DNA of 64,000 nucleotides, from positions 379,501 through 443,500 of the forward strand of contig CM072339.1 in assembly GCA_036874045.1 (NCBI GenBank). Reading direction: 5' to 3'. A program made the position numbers and the translations under genes. Positions within the stretch are counted from its first letter, which is position 1; every line of letters starts with the position of its first letter. This DNA is from Cymodocea nodosa (lineage: Eukaryota; Streptophyta; Magnoliopsida; Alismatales; Cymodoceaceae). Positions 21,001 to 32,290 of this stretch are shown here, piece by piece. The notes beneath the pieces are model-generated. The model was not told where the DNA came from and made no database searches. It saw only the letters and a list, made by a program, of their open reading frames with translations.

Positions 21001-22343
21001 ATTATAATAATGGCACTCGTAATTCTGGTAATTCTTTTTCTATGATCGTAATTTTTACCTTTATCGAGGTTTAAATACTATCTCATTGAAACTACAAACA
21101 CCGATCCTTGCTTTTAATCGGTTGGTTAAACTATTACGATTACCTTTTTTGCCGTCGATTTCATCTGCGAGTTAGATAAATAAAAAAAGTGACATTCTTT
21201 CAAAAATTTTATTAGTTCTGGTAAATACCGAAGTAATTAAAAGTTGATCGACCACGGATTGTCTTGTTGTGTTTTGCTTTGGATAATTAACGGCCATGTC
21301 GACTACGCGTTAAATATAAAAACGTAGTCAAATAATCGGGACTGCACTTCGGGCCGCAGGAGGCGGTGGGACTTTGCGATTTTGTTAAGAAACGACGGTG
21401 ATGGTTATCGGTACAAAAGAAAAGAAAAGGTGATGGTTATTAGATTGAGGGAGGTTAACAAAAAGAGGGAATCACCGGAACGATTACGGCGACAGGTGAG
21501 ATGACTGCACGTGTGGTGCAATCCTCGAGATGGGTTTGGTAAGCGCACCATAAGCGTCAGGTCACCACTCTTTCGATTATTTTCACCACCACACCACCGC
21601 CACCTCTCCGGCCCTCCTTGCTCCCTCCACGCCTAAAGTGGCAAAACCCTTTTCTTCCTTCAACTTTTGAAGACCGGAAGGGCAGGCGAGATCGCTGACC
21701 AGAAGAGAGAGAAAGAGAAAGCGAGGATAGGGAAATTTCTCTTCTGCTCACCACCCCTCTTATCTTCGTCATTTTCAACCCACACACACAAGTCGCAAAT
21801 GCTACTATCTCTGATACCGCTACCACAGCCACCTCCCTGCATCTTTGGGTTCGTGGGTGTTCTCCTCCTACCCTATTTGTTTCTTGTCATACATACACAC
21901 ACGTTTTTCATTGTAAGTTACCGTTTGTGGAGATAGATTTCCTGTGTCTGGTTTTTAGATCTCTGCTTTTTAGTTGTTTCTATGCTCTGAGTTCGATTTG
22001 CTTGTTGATGATTTATTAGCTTTTCGGTGGGTGGGTTTTTGAGGGAGTGGAGTGGACCGACCACCGAGTGCTGGTGGAAGAGGAGGAAGCTTTGGAAATA
22101 GAGCAGGGGGCAGGCGGAGGGATCTCTAAGCAGTCTTTTTTACTTGCGATGATGGGTCTGAATCAAAACACAATTCTCATCAGACCTCTCTTCCCGCAAG
22201 GGTTCCCATCCATTTCCTCATTATTGCTCCTTTTGAACACTTCCCATTTCCTCTCCTTCCCGTAGTCTCTGTTTTCTTCCAGTGTTCTTTTCTGGCCTCT
22301 ACTTCTTCTCTGCATCGTTGGCGATCTTGCATTATCTTTAAAG
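15008..22343. other. Long intergenic region, mostly unexplained
   Basis: Apart from the items listed separately I recognise nothing here. An 18-base A run lies at 15324-15341. 16500-16700 has several GGCCCA/TGGGCC (site II-like) promoter elements without an obvious gene. 18500-19800 is retroelement-like. 20280-20660 is GC-richer than its surroundings. From about 21580 to 22343 the sequence is CT-rich with short open frames and is probably the 5' leader of the PUB gene. Confidence 0.4.
19219..19428 (-). pseudogene. Copia gag zinc-knuckle fragment
   Basis: A 69-residue open frame contains CFFCKKGDSHKKVDC, close to the CX2CX4HX4C knuckle of Copia Gag proteins but with one extra residue before the histidine. 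Flanking sequence (about 18500-19800) has the same low-complexity, stop-rich look as old retroelements. No LTR pair or polymerase was found, so this is only a fragment. Confidence 0.45.
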
Positions 22344-23690
22344 ATGCCTCAGTACCCGCACCATCCATCCTGGATGCTGGAAGGTGGCGCCCAGGTCATA
22401 GATCTGGAGACGGCAGTCAAAGATGGGATCCTAGGCGGTGGAATGGTTTGTGCCGGCGGCGGCGGGGGACTTGGGACCGCGGAGAAGCTGGATCTGAAGA
22501 AGATGATAGAGGAGCTCGACTCCGACGATGACATCCCGAGCGTCTTCATCTGCCCGATCTCGCTAGAGCCTATGTTGGATCCTGTGACTCTCTGCACGGG
22601 GCAGACCTACGAGAGACCCAACATCCTCAAATGGTTCTCTATGGGTCATCTTACCTGTCCTACCACTATGCAGGAGCTGTGGGACGACGCCGTCACACCT
22701 AACACTACTCTTCGCCAGCTCATATACACTTGGTTCTCTCGGCGGTACCTTATGATGAAGAAGCGGTCTGAGGACGTGCAGGGCCGAGCGTCGGAGCTAC
22801 TGGAGACGCTTAAGAAGGTGAAGGGACAGGCTAGGATTCTTGCTCTCAAGGAATTGCAAAGGGTCGTGTCCTCCAATTCCTCTGCCCAGAAGAAGGTGGT
22901 CGATTCCGGCGGCATTGCGCTCGTGTCGTCTCTACTGGGTCCGTTCACGTCTCACGCGGTTGGGTCTGAAGCCATTGCGATCCTGGTGAATTTGCCCCTT
23001 GATTCCGACTCGAAGGGGAATCTAATGCAGCCGGTGAAGATATCACTCATTGTCGACATTTTGAACGAGGGGACGACCGAAACCAAGATAAACTGCACTA
23101 CACTTATCGGAATACTGATGGAGGAGAAAGACTTCCGGTCGGAGATAGTATCGAGCATGAGTCTGTTGGTGGGTCTGTTGAGATTGATCAAGGACAAGCG
23201 GTCTCCTAATGGAATCTCGGCCGGCCTTAGTCTTCTCAAGATGATATGCTCCCACGAGCAAGTTAGGAACCTTGTTGTCACCATCGGTGCTGTTTCACAG
23301 CTTGTCGAGATCCTACCTAGCTTGAATCCCGACTCTCTGGAACTGGCGTTGCACACATTGGATGTGCTCTCCACCACTCAGAAGGGCAAGGCAGCTCTGA
23401 AGGATTGCCCGCAGACCATTCCCAATCTAGTGAGGCTGTTCATGAGGGTTTCTGAGTCATGTACTCAATTGGCATTGTCCATCTTGTGGGCTGTGTGCAA
23501 TCTCTGCCCCGAAGAATGTGCTTCCAGTGCCGTCGAGGCTGGCTTGGCCACCAAATTGTTGCTTGTGATCCAGAGCTGCTGCAATCCGGCATTGAAACAG
23601 CGTGCTGCGGAGCTGCTGAAGCTGTGCAGCCTCAATTACACGGATACTCATTTCATCTCAAAATGTAAACTCACAAGAACAATTCAATGA
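22344..23690 (+). CDS. PUB31: U-box/ARM-repeat E3 ubiquitin ligase, PUB30/PUB31 type
   Basis: A plant U-box ligase that would bind a ubiquitin-charged E2 through the U-box and present substrates held by the ARM repeats. It is intronless and 448 residues long, essentially the length of Arabidopsis PUB31. The N-terminal linker (1-64) is acidic at its end (EELDSDDDIP). The U-box covers about 65-138, with the family signature PSVFICPISLEPM, DPVTLCTGQTYER and GHLTCPTTMQELWDD. The conserved spacer KKRSEDVQGRA follows at about 140. Helical ARM-like repeats run from about 175 to 440 (GPFTSHAVGSEAIAIL, ETKINCTTLIG, CNPALKQRAAELLKLCSL), and the C-terminus FISKCKLTRTIQ is nearly invariant in PUB30/31. 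The start codon is the first ATG in frame and gives the family N-terminus. A long CT-rich leader with small upstream open frames precedes it, which could dampen translation. The closest member (PUB30 or PUB31) cannot be fixed by eye. Confidence 0.95.
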   Translation: MPQYPHHPSWMLEGGAQVIDLETAVKDGILGGGMVCAGGGGGLGTAEKLDLKKMIEELDSDDDIPSVFICPISLEPMLDPVTLCTGQTYERPNILKWFSMGHLTCPTTMQELWDDAVTPNTTLRQLIYTWFSRRYLMMKKRSEDVQGRASELLETLKKVKGQARILALKELQRVVSSNSSAQKKVVDSGGIALVSSLLGPFTSHAVGSEAIAILVNLPLDSDSKGNLMQPVKISLIVDILNEGTTETKINCTTLIGILMEEKDFRSEIVSSMSLLVGLLRLIKDKRSPNGISAGLSLLKMICSHEQVRNLVVTIGAVSQLVEILPSLNPDSLELALHTLDVLSTTQKGKAALKDCPQTIPNLVRLFMRVSESCTQLALSILWAVCNLCPEECASSAVEAGLATKLLLVIQSCCNPALKQRAAELLKLCSLNYTDTHFISKCKLTRTIQ

Positions 23691-26600
23691 GCACAATTTC
23701 GTTGATACTTGATCTGGTTGCCCAAGATGTTCATATTTCCGATGATGATGAGTTCTGCTATGAGCCCTTGATTAAGGTGGAGATCGGATCTTCTGTTCAA
23801 TGTTGGCATTTCTGTTGTGGATAGTACTTGATACATGAATTCTCTGTTGCCTCGAGTCCTCCTGCATGAAGAAGAGCATCAAGCTGTAGTAGATTTATGG
23901 AAGGAAGGAAAATCTGATCGCCCGCTCCGATTCTGGGATCACAGATGACCGACGATCTACAGCACCATGGAAATTGACCTGCTGTTCTCAATAAGCTCCA
24001 GTTCTGGGGTTATTTTTGTTCATGTCTGGTTTTTGATTCACTGTGGATTAATTCCGTGGATATGCTTCATCACGTCCATGTACATCTCTTCCATGTAATT
24101 GATAAAGCGAGAATTCATCAACTCATCTCTTCCATGCCCGTTTTTGCTTCTTTTTTTTGTCATCCAATCAGCCGACGGCCCTTCAGGAAAGAGCATGGCC
24201 ATCGTTTCTTGATGCTTACAGTTGCACAATTCTTCTGGTATGTTGGTTCTTTGTTGATGCCCTTCAAATAAATGTATCCTTGACCTTATTTTCCTGCTTC
24301 CAAGTCATGAAGACGTGGAATTCTTACCACTAAGAAAGAGAATAAAGTTGGAAGGAAGGACCTCGTTTCCACAACATCAGGTGATCTTTTTTCCTTAAGT
24401 TCGATATCCAAGGATTCCATCGTTTCCAAAAAATAAAACACCTCTTTCTCGCATGTGTAGTGTGTGAACGAACGAAATTGACTCCCACCGATGACGGTAG
24501 GAGGATCTCCGGGCTTGCACGAGCCATCACACCCTGTGTATGAAAAGCCACCGATGGGTTGCACATGCATTATACTCGATCTTCTTGAAGAAGTTGAACC
24601 CAAAGTAGCTCTTTTTTCCCTTTTTTGCGGTCATGCCAGACAGCATTGCAGATTATTCAAATTTCTCCACTCGCTTACCAACGAACGGGTGCAGGTTATG
24701 GCATCAAATACCACAAATGGTGCAGTCCTAGTTGAATTCCACCAGATAAGAATTGATGGAAGTGATCGGCGGACACCTGTGTATCTAGAAACCGGAAAAC
24801 TGCTGTATCTTTTTCGGACGATGAGAGAGACCAGCACCGGCAGCAGACCCAAAAAATTACAACAGCGCTTCTTTCCGAGGAAGCAGGTGATGGAGATTTG
24901 TGAGTGACCCTTGACCATATGCTGGTCATCATCATCGTCATTATTTCGTCGATGTACCAAAAGTTTTCTACCGTGGCATGGATTTCTCGGCAAGACCACC
25001 ACCCCCCTTTTTCTTGCCGCTGCAGACGCCTCCACTTTCCATCCACAACTCAAACGAGTCCATTTAAATGAAAAGTCTCCTCCGTCGGCTACGGCTGGAG
25101 ACGATTCACTTCCCCAAGGTTTCGCCGGCTTGTCTAGGGAGGGTGTGATATCATTCTACTCTCTAAATTTTGGAAGATTTCTGTTTTCTATAAAAAAATC
25201 AACTTTTTTTCTTTTTTTTTATAAAAAAAATCTAACCTTTTCAAGGAAGAAAACAATAGTGATGTAGATTCCCATGGAAGCTACACCGAGGTGGCTTTCA
25301 GCAGAATCTACCATTTTTCCTTGTCTTCCATGATATCCCATGGAACTCGAAGGCCAGACTTCACCATTTTTATAAGTATATTTCCACTATTATTATTATT
25401 ATTATTCTTACCATCTTTTTATATTTACAGCATAACCCAACCTAAATTACAATATTTGCCATTCCAACACTAAATTAACCAAACCGTTGTGTTCGAATCA
25501 AAAAAACCACCGTGAAAAAAGTATCAAAATAACAAACGTGAAAAAACAAAGATCATAAAACAGATCGACGTCAAAAAAAAATCAAAAAGGCAACATAAAA
25601 GAACCAACCTTTTGAATGAATATAAACGAACGTAAAAAAAAAATTAGCGAATGATCCTATTACGAATTGTTAAAATTGTGAAGAATAAAAAAAATTAAGG
25701 AATGAGTGACTTATATATAAATAATTGATAAAGACCATTGCGACAAAACCTTAGCATTAACAAAAGAAATGGGGATGGAATATGGAAAGCGTGGTTAAGA
25801 AAAAAAAAATGCGAGGTTGAAATTATGATCGTGGTTTAGGTAAAAAGCTGTTTACTGTTTGGGTCATTATAAAACAAGCAGACTTCTACAAACTGCATTT
25901 ATGGCTATCTTTTAATCTTAACACTTGAGTACCATCTATAGCCAGTTGAATAAAACATAATCGAGTAGATAATTGACTCAACTCACGGACTAACCTATGC
26001 TACTCCACTATAGCCACTGAATGAATGGTTGGACAGGGACATAATATAATTTCGGTAGGTTGTTATCAAACAATTTTAGGATAACAATTTCAAGTGAAAT
26101 TTGAAGGCTCGAAGGAAATTAGTGAAGAAAGTTCCACGTACCAATGTCACTGTCTTGATATACGATAAACTTCTTTATTTATTGTCAATTAATTTTAAGA
26201 TAGAATATTTTACTTGATATATATTAAGATTGATTTACGTAGATCTATTCAAAGAATACTTACGTGTTTAAGATAATTTTACAACCGAGAAGAAAGGTCT
26301 GTCTGAAAGGTCTCTTATTAATAAATATAAGGATAAAACTTAATCTAATATGTGATAAGTTTCTCTACTCGTAAATAATTAATTTTAAGATAAAATATTT
26401 TACAATAAATGTATTGGAGAGGTGACGTTGGAGTAATATGTTTGGCTTTATGTATTTTTCTTTTTTCGAGTAATATTTCACAATTTTAATACACGGTGAC
26501 GTGTTATCTCAAAGTGCCTCCGTTATGTGGTTTATTTTTAATGCATGTACACAAGGTGACGTCTACCGCTACATACGTCCACAGGGTTTTACTTGTTAGG

Positions 26601-27390
26601 CTGCAGTGGTTTAAGTTTAATATATACCAGCGGAGGTATGCAGACAAGCTCATGAAATGGATGAAACGATGGAGACGGATCGTGAGAATTTGGTTTTGAC
26701 CCAAACTGGTTTTGTTTTTCTTGTTTTGGAATTAGTAAAAATAATTTCACCTAACTAAACCCTGAACCAAAGGTAGTGTGAGCGCAAAGAAACCGAAACT
26801 CTCGATCGACAAGACGCGTAAATAATATACAATATAATGGCGGGGGGATTAACAATTAATTTGGAAAAAACACATTCCGCATGGGATCCACAGGAACATC
26901 AATTGTTCTCTTGGGGACTTGCAACGTGCCTGCAAGAATTAAAATAACATAGTCATCTTCGATTAAATAAGCTAAGCAGCGGAAGTTTTTCTTTTTTGGA
27001 AATGTGTTGGAAGATATATATATATATATGTATGTATGTATGATGTTCTTCTTTTGATAGATAGGGGTTGTTAGAGTATGCAATTGAAGGTATTGGGGAC
27101 GTACCGATTTACTTGCTAATTGGTTATTAAGCGACAAATTATTGATGGAGGGGGAGGAAATGAGACGGAATAAAAAGGTTGGGCGACGTGCAGTCAACAC
27201 GTCATGAATGGCGCCCGCCGAACCTGACTGTCGACCGAGACTTTTTATCCCACGCCACGTCATGAGACGTCGCCGTGACTGTTAGCGTGTGGACGAGCAC
27301 GTGCATTCCTTACTCCATAAAACGGCCTCGAAGCGTTGGGGAAACGTCTACCTCTCGGAAATAAGAAAAGGAGCAACCACCGTTTTGACG
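23691..27390. other. Intergenic spacer between PUB and VQ genes
   Basis: 3' UTR of the PUB gene, then sequence without recognised genes. 24290-25070 has overlapping open frames on both strands that match nothing I know. 25340-26480 is AT-rich and contains two copies of a dispersed repeat (26161-26213, 26351-26403). A TA/TATG microsatellite lies near 27015-27042. The stretch just before 27391 is the VQ gene promoter. Confidence 0.4.
26161..26403. repeat. Two copies of a dispersed AT-rich repeat
   Basis: A 53-bp segment at 26161-26213 recurs at 26351-26403, exactly 190 bases on, with the shared core AATTAATTTTAAGATA followed by AATATTTTAC. Related copies lie at 51953-52003 and 52062-52106. The third copy runs into TAATATCAAAACAGG, which resembles a degraded tRNA-Met primer-binding site, so the family is probably the 3' end of an old LTR. 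Confidence 0.6.
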
Positions 27391-28077
27391 ATGGAGCAGG
27401 AGCAGGACGTCGACTTCTTCCTCTCCACGATCGTCGACAACAACTATTCTTCTTCTACCTCCGCTAATCACCACCACGAGCAACACCTGAGGCCAGAGAG
27501 CAGGGCCACCAGACAAGCATCAACGCAGCCGTCTTCGTTTCTTGGTGTGAGAAAGCCTCCGGCTAAACCATGGAAGAAGCCCGGAGCCGACCCTCCGGTC
27601 CCGCCCAAGGTGTACAGGGTCGAGCCGCGGGGGTTCCGCCAGCTCGTCCAAAAGCTCACCGGTGCTGCACCATCCTCTTCGATACCTGATCGTCAACAAC
27701 CGATTAATAATTCCACTCCTCCTCCTTTTTCTACTACTCCAGCTCTACATCAACAGCCAATTCCTCCAGCTCCGTCTTCTTCTTCTTTAACTGCTTGTGC
27801 TAGGACGTTCAGAGATGCGGCACCTTCGCCACTTGAATTGCGCGACCAGCATCAGCATCAGCATCAACCACAACAGCAGACGATGGTGGCTCCCTACGAA
27901 GAAGATCAGTTCTCTCCGTTTCAGTGGTCCTCCTTGCTGACGCCGTTCTCTGGCGGAGGACAGCAGTCTCCGTCTCTGTTCTCTGCCTACCTGGCGTGGG
28001 CTTCCAACGCAGTGGCCAGCCCTACGGGAGCCATGGCGCCTGTTGAGAAGAAGTGCAGTACTCCTCTGGTTAATTAA
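27391..28077 (+). CDS. VQ-motif protein (WRKY-interacting regulator family)
   Basis: Plant VQ proteins are small nuclear cofactors that bind WRKY or other transcription factors through a short motif. The intronless frame gives 228 residues from the chosen ATG (MEQEQDVDFF). An ATG further up, at 27289, would add 34 residues of no family resemblance, so I prefer the internal start. The VQ motif FRQLVQKLTG is at residues 82-91, preceded by the usual basic/proline stretch VPPKVYRVEPRG. After it come Pro/Ser-rich and Gln/His-rich segments (residues about 95-175) of low complexity. A C-terminal block (LLTPFSGGG, LFSAYLAW) is typical of the VQ type with a hydrophobic tail. No membrane span or signal peptide is present. 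VQ genes are commonly intronless, which fits. The exact member is not identified. Confidence 0.92.
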   Translation: MEQEQDVDFFLSTIVDNNYSSSTSANHHHEQHLRPESRATRQASTQPSSFLGVRKPPAKPWKKPGADPPVPPKVYRVEPRGFRQLVQKLTGAAPSSSIPDRQQPINNSTPPPFSTTPALHQQPIPPAPSSSSLTACARTFRDAAPSPLELRDQHQHQHQPQQQTMVAPYEEDQFSPFQWSSLLTPFSGGGQQSPSLFSAYLAWASNAVASPTGAMAPVEKKCSTPLVN

Positions 28078-31000
28078 TCGATCAGAATAAAGTGCCAATA
28101 AAAAAAACTGCACAAGCGAGTAGAATAAAGTTGAGAGTTTCGATAATAGTAATGTTTTTGCTTACATTTGTATTTAGAATTTCACCATCATGCATGTGAT
28201 AGGGAGGGATGATCAATGATGTAATATCTCGGTTAGTAAAATAATATTTCTATTTTCTTTTCGTAACGATCATTTTTATTTTTATTAAAATTTAAATCTT
28301 AGTAAGAACTCATCTTCCTAGATAATCAAATTAACATAGTTTAAAATTATGAATAAGAATGGTACGTCACAAGATGATCTGCTCTCTTTCTCACTGACGT
28401 AATTCTTGTTATCAATCAATCGATCACATGTGATTCAAATGATCAATTACGAGAATTTTTTATATACTGCGAAGTAGATGATCAATTACTTACGTTACCA
28501 AACTTATTAAAATAAGGTTCATCTGACTTGTACCAACCTCACATATTTGACATGGGATTGTTTAATTCGAATGGTCAACTATGTAGGGCTATCATGTATG
28601 GTATCAACGGAGACGTGTAAATAAAGACGAAATATTCTCCTCGTTTCATTTTTATGATCACGAAACTTATCTTATGTCGCGAAATTTATCTGCAACGGTC
28701 ATCATCGTTATTTTCCATTGGCGACTCAGAAACGTCGCTACGATTATGATTTTTTGGTTAAAATCGTCACACCTTCAAATATCGAAAAATGACGATCACT
28801 ATGACATTAGAAATTTTTTTTACAGCAATTACAATTCCGCACGCATGCCTTGTGTGATTAGTTGTAATCTAGTATGTAATTAATGCAATGCAATTACATT
28901 CGTAACATGATTGATTGGCAATGTTTCGGAATTACACGAAGATGTGTGATCAGATTACATTGGTGATTCAATTGCATAATTTTTGAGGTAATCAAATTTC
29001 TTGAACTTAATAGATAAGGTAATTTAATTTAATTACATTCCGTTATAAAAATCCTCTTACAGAACTTATTAGGCACACTTCTTTAATTGACTTGAGGCGT
29101 TTCTAGCCTTTTCTACCAATCACGTTAATGTAATCTGACCTCATTTAATTACATCCCAGGAAATTTAATTCCAAGCTAGGAATAGAATTCCTCCAACCAA
29201 AACGAATTAAGTTGTGCTTTTAATTTACAACCATATTCTTGTAATTATATTTTACAACAAATGGGTGATCAACTGTTGCAAGAAAAGTTAAAAAATACTG
29301 CAACCTATTACCAATTAAAATTACAGTAAAAAAAATGAAACAAATTGAGTATGTTGAAAAAAGAAATAAGCATTGTTAACGATTACAGTGGTAATTAATT
29401 AAGTTGTAAATGCTCTTGGAAGTTAGGTATTTTGTGTATGGTTTATCACACTTCTTCGTTACAGTCCTGTAAGAAGAAATCTACTTTGGTAATTTAGTGA
29501 CATCATCACAAAACTAAAAATTACATCATTTAGGGCGGAAGAATTAATTAATGTGGAGGAAATCGAAAGAAGTAGAGATACTTGGAATTAAATGGTTACG
29601 AATTGTTTAAAAAAAAATTAAATTAAATTTATATAATTTACCTGAAGACGTGATGTAAAAAAGGAATTCATGTAGTCTGCCTAATGTGATGAGAATATTA
29701 TTTAAATTGTTGTTGTGGGCTGTCTCTTTGAAAGTTACGTTACGTCATACAACGAAGGTGTTGCTCGCAAATATATAAAATGTCAAAGCATACTTTTCGT
29801 CGAACGACAAGATCATTCTTCCGATTCGATTTTAAACTTATCGTTTTGGAAAAAAAATTATTCTCGTTGGATTTCTTTACTCTTACGGTAATATAAACTG
29901 GTCAACAGAATCGGTTGAGCGCGAGTGATGGTGATGAGTCTGTCACGTGAGATGGAGCCCACACTTTCGAAACCTGTCTGTGCATTTGAAATTTAATAAG
30001 AATAAAATTTAAAATTTAAGTAATTACGTCCGTTTAAGAATTTTACAAAAGTTAAAATTTAAATACACATGACAGAATTAAATATAATTAGTATTTATAT
30101 ATTTATTTATAATATTTAATATAATATAATATAATTATTTGTAAGTAATTTATTGACGAAGTTCTTAATTAATGAATTAAAGTAATTGATTAAAATATAA
30201 TTAAGAGATGAATTAATTACTTACAGAAATTAATTAACATACCATATAATTAGATCTTTATATACACCATTTAAGGTTTAATTAGATCTTTATATATTTA
30301 TCATGCAAATGGGAAGGAAAAGAAGCATGGATCCATTATTCAGAAATGGGGCCTGTAAGCAGCCGCAAGTAGAGAGAAATCTAGAACAGAGAAAACAGTA
30401 GAGTAAAACATAGCCTGTGAATCACATCAATCGTTATTCTATTCTTGCCACTAGACCAAAAATATTCTCTTCCTTTAAAAACTATAGCATTACGTTCAAT
30501 TCCATCAGATTCCAAAGGTAAAAAGACCCCTTAATGAATATCTTATCCATCTTTTTGAACAATTGAGACATGAATCCCGGAAAAACACCGCCAAACAAGA
30601 GCCGCACCACATCAAGGTTTTTTAATATATCTGTCTTTATTTACTTCAACAAAAAAAAAGGCGTCAAAATCAGACCTTTATTCTTCCCTCGTAACTTTTG
30701 GTTAAAAATCATTGAAAGGAAACGCGTATTTTCAATTTTTCTAATATTTCACGGGAATTTAGATTTAATTAACTTTTGGTTAAGAAACCTTTATTTAGGC
30801 GCGGGTATAGAAAAGAAAGTTAATGAAGTGTAACTGACTTATTAGAATCAACAAATTACAAATCTGCTTAATTAAAGGTTTCAAACAATGCCGACTGCAT
30901 TAACCACTTAATTTACGAAAGTCTGTTAGTTATCACTGAAATGTCTGCCCAAAACATTTTACTTTTGAAAAATAAGAATAAGGAATTTTATCAAGATTTA

Positions 31001-32290
31001 AATGCATTGCAAGACAATAAAAAACGTGTTACCCGTTACGATGATGAGCGATGTTGTACTTGTTACGTGTATCCAACGGGCTTCTCGGTACAATTTTCAC
31101 CCATACACCCTGAATAGAATATTTGATGGAGGTTATGGGTGTGATTGGATTTACTCGTAGTAGATCAGAATAGGATTTATGCATTAACTCACTTTTTCCA
31201 ACCTTTGGTAGAAGTTGTTATTCTAGAATTTTAATTCCTGTAATATCCGTATAAGCTACAAGTATTTTCAACTAACATGAGCACCTATTTACAAAAAAAT
31301 GCCACTCCATTATTTACTACTCCCATCTTCCAATATTATATATGTATAAAAATTTGCTGAAGTAAACTTCCAAATTATTGTCTACATGCTCATTTTGCAT
31401 CTAGTATTGATGTCACGGTATTTTCTGATATTGGAGCACCAAATATCTTTTCAATTTGTTATGACCGAGAATTTGGTGAATTTTTATGCGATAGAAGTTA
31501 TTATCGGTAGGCTGTAAAAAAAAATTAAAACTAAACAAAACTATACTGAAGAAAAATTCTCAAATTTTTCAAAAACTGGCTTCACCAAGAAACAGTAAAA
31601 TCTACCTTCTCTAATCAGGCAAGTAAACAATCTTCCATAAGTGCGTAGATCGAAATGGACCCTAATGTTCACGATCTGATAGTTTCTTTTTTTTTCTGTG
31701 AATGTACTCCACTAGCTTAGACTTACGTCAACCTTTAAATCTGCAATATTGTAAGTGGCAAGAATATTACTTTACTACCTAAGTACGCATGGTGGTACAT
31801 GATCTGGGGGTTAGTTCCAAGGTGACAATTGAGTCCAAGTTACGATTCTACTCCTAGGCCGTCCATTGAATCCAGTCCAGTCCACCAGACGAAGACGATA
31901 TGGTACTCGGTCCGGATAGAAACGGGCTGATCCAGCCCAACTCATAAATAACCCAGACACCAACACGACTGGAATAAAGAATAATGTGGGCCATGGCATT
32001 GTCGGTTTTGTACTCTTTTAAAGAGAACAGATCTTATATCAATACCTACGAAGAATAACATTATATTGCCATTGCCCAAAATAAAAATATAGTTGTGATG
32101 CATGAGAACCTGTCGCTGTGGGAAAATATTAGTTTTCCATGAAATAGGCGAGAAATATATTTATTTACAGGAGAGCATAACTGAAACATATCTGTAACGT
32201 AATGCAATGTATATTCCTATATTTTCCGTCTCTTCCCAGGTATGTTACATATTCACGGACATTGTTGTACTCCACAATTTCGAATGGGAT
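28078..32290. other. AT-rich intergenic spacer
   Basis: This is the region between the VQ gene and the 3' end of the ACT-domain gene. 28860-29560 is unusually rich in ATTACA/TGTAAT motifs in both orientations and may be a decayed transposon. 30060-30300 is almost pure A/T, with a short direct repeat AATTAGATCTTTATATA near 30247 and 30280. No open frame here looks like a gene. Confidence 0.4.

Noticed and set aside
24286-25053. Several open frames of 105-140 residues on both strands after the PUB gene
   Set aside because: They overlap each other, show no motif, and could not be spliced into a coherent protein.
26856-26930. Last-exon-like piece on the minus strand (acceptor TTCTTGCAG, then LQVPKRTIDVPVDPMRNVFF and a stop)
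   Set aside because: No upstream exon in phase was found, and the region overlaps the VQ gene promoter.
27289-27390. 34-residue N-terminal extension of the VQ protein
   Set aside because: It lacks family resemblance; the ATG at 27391 gives a normal VQ protein start.
28674-28800. GGCGACTCAGAAACGTCGCT near-palindrome, like CACTA subterminal motifs
   Set aside because: A single short match without terminal inverted repeats is too weak.
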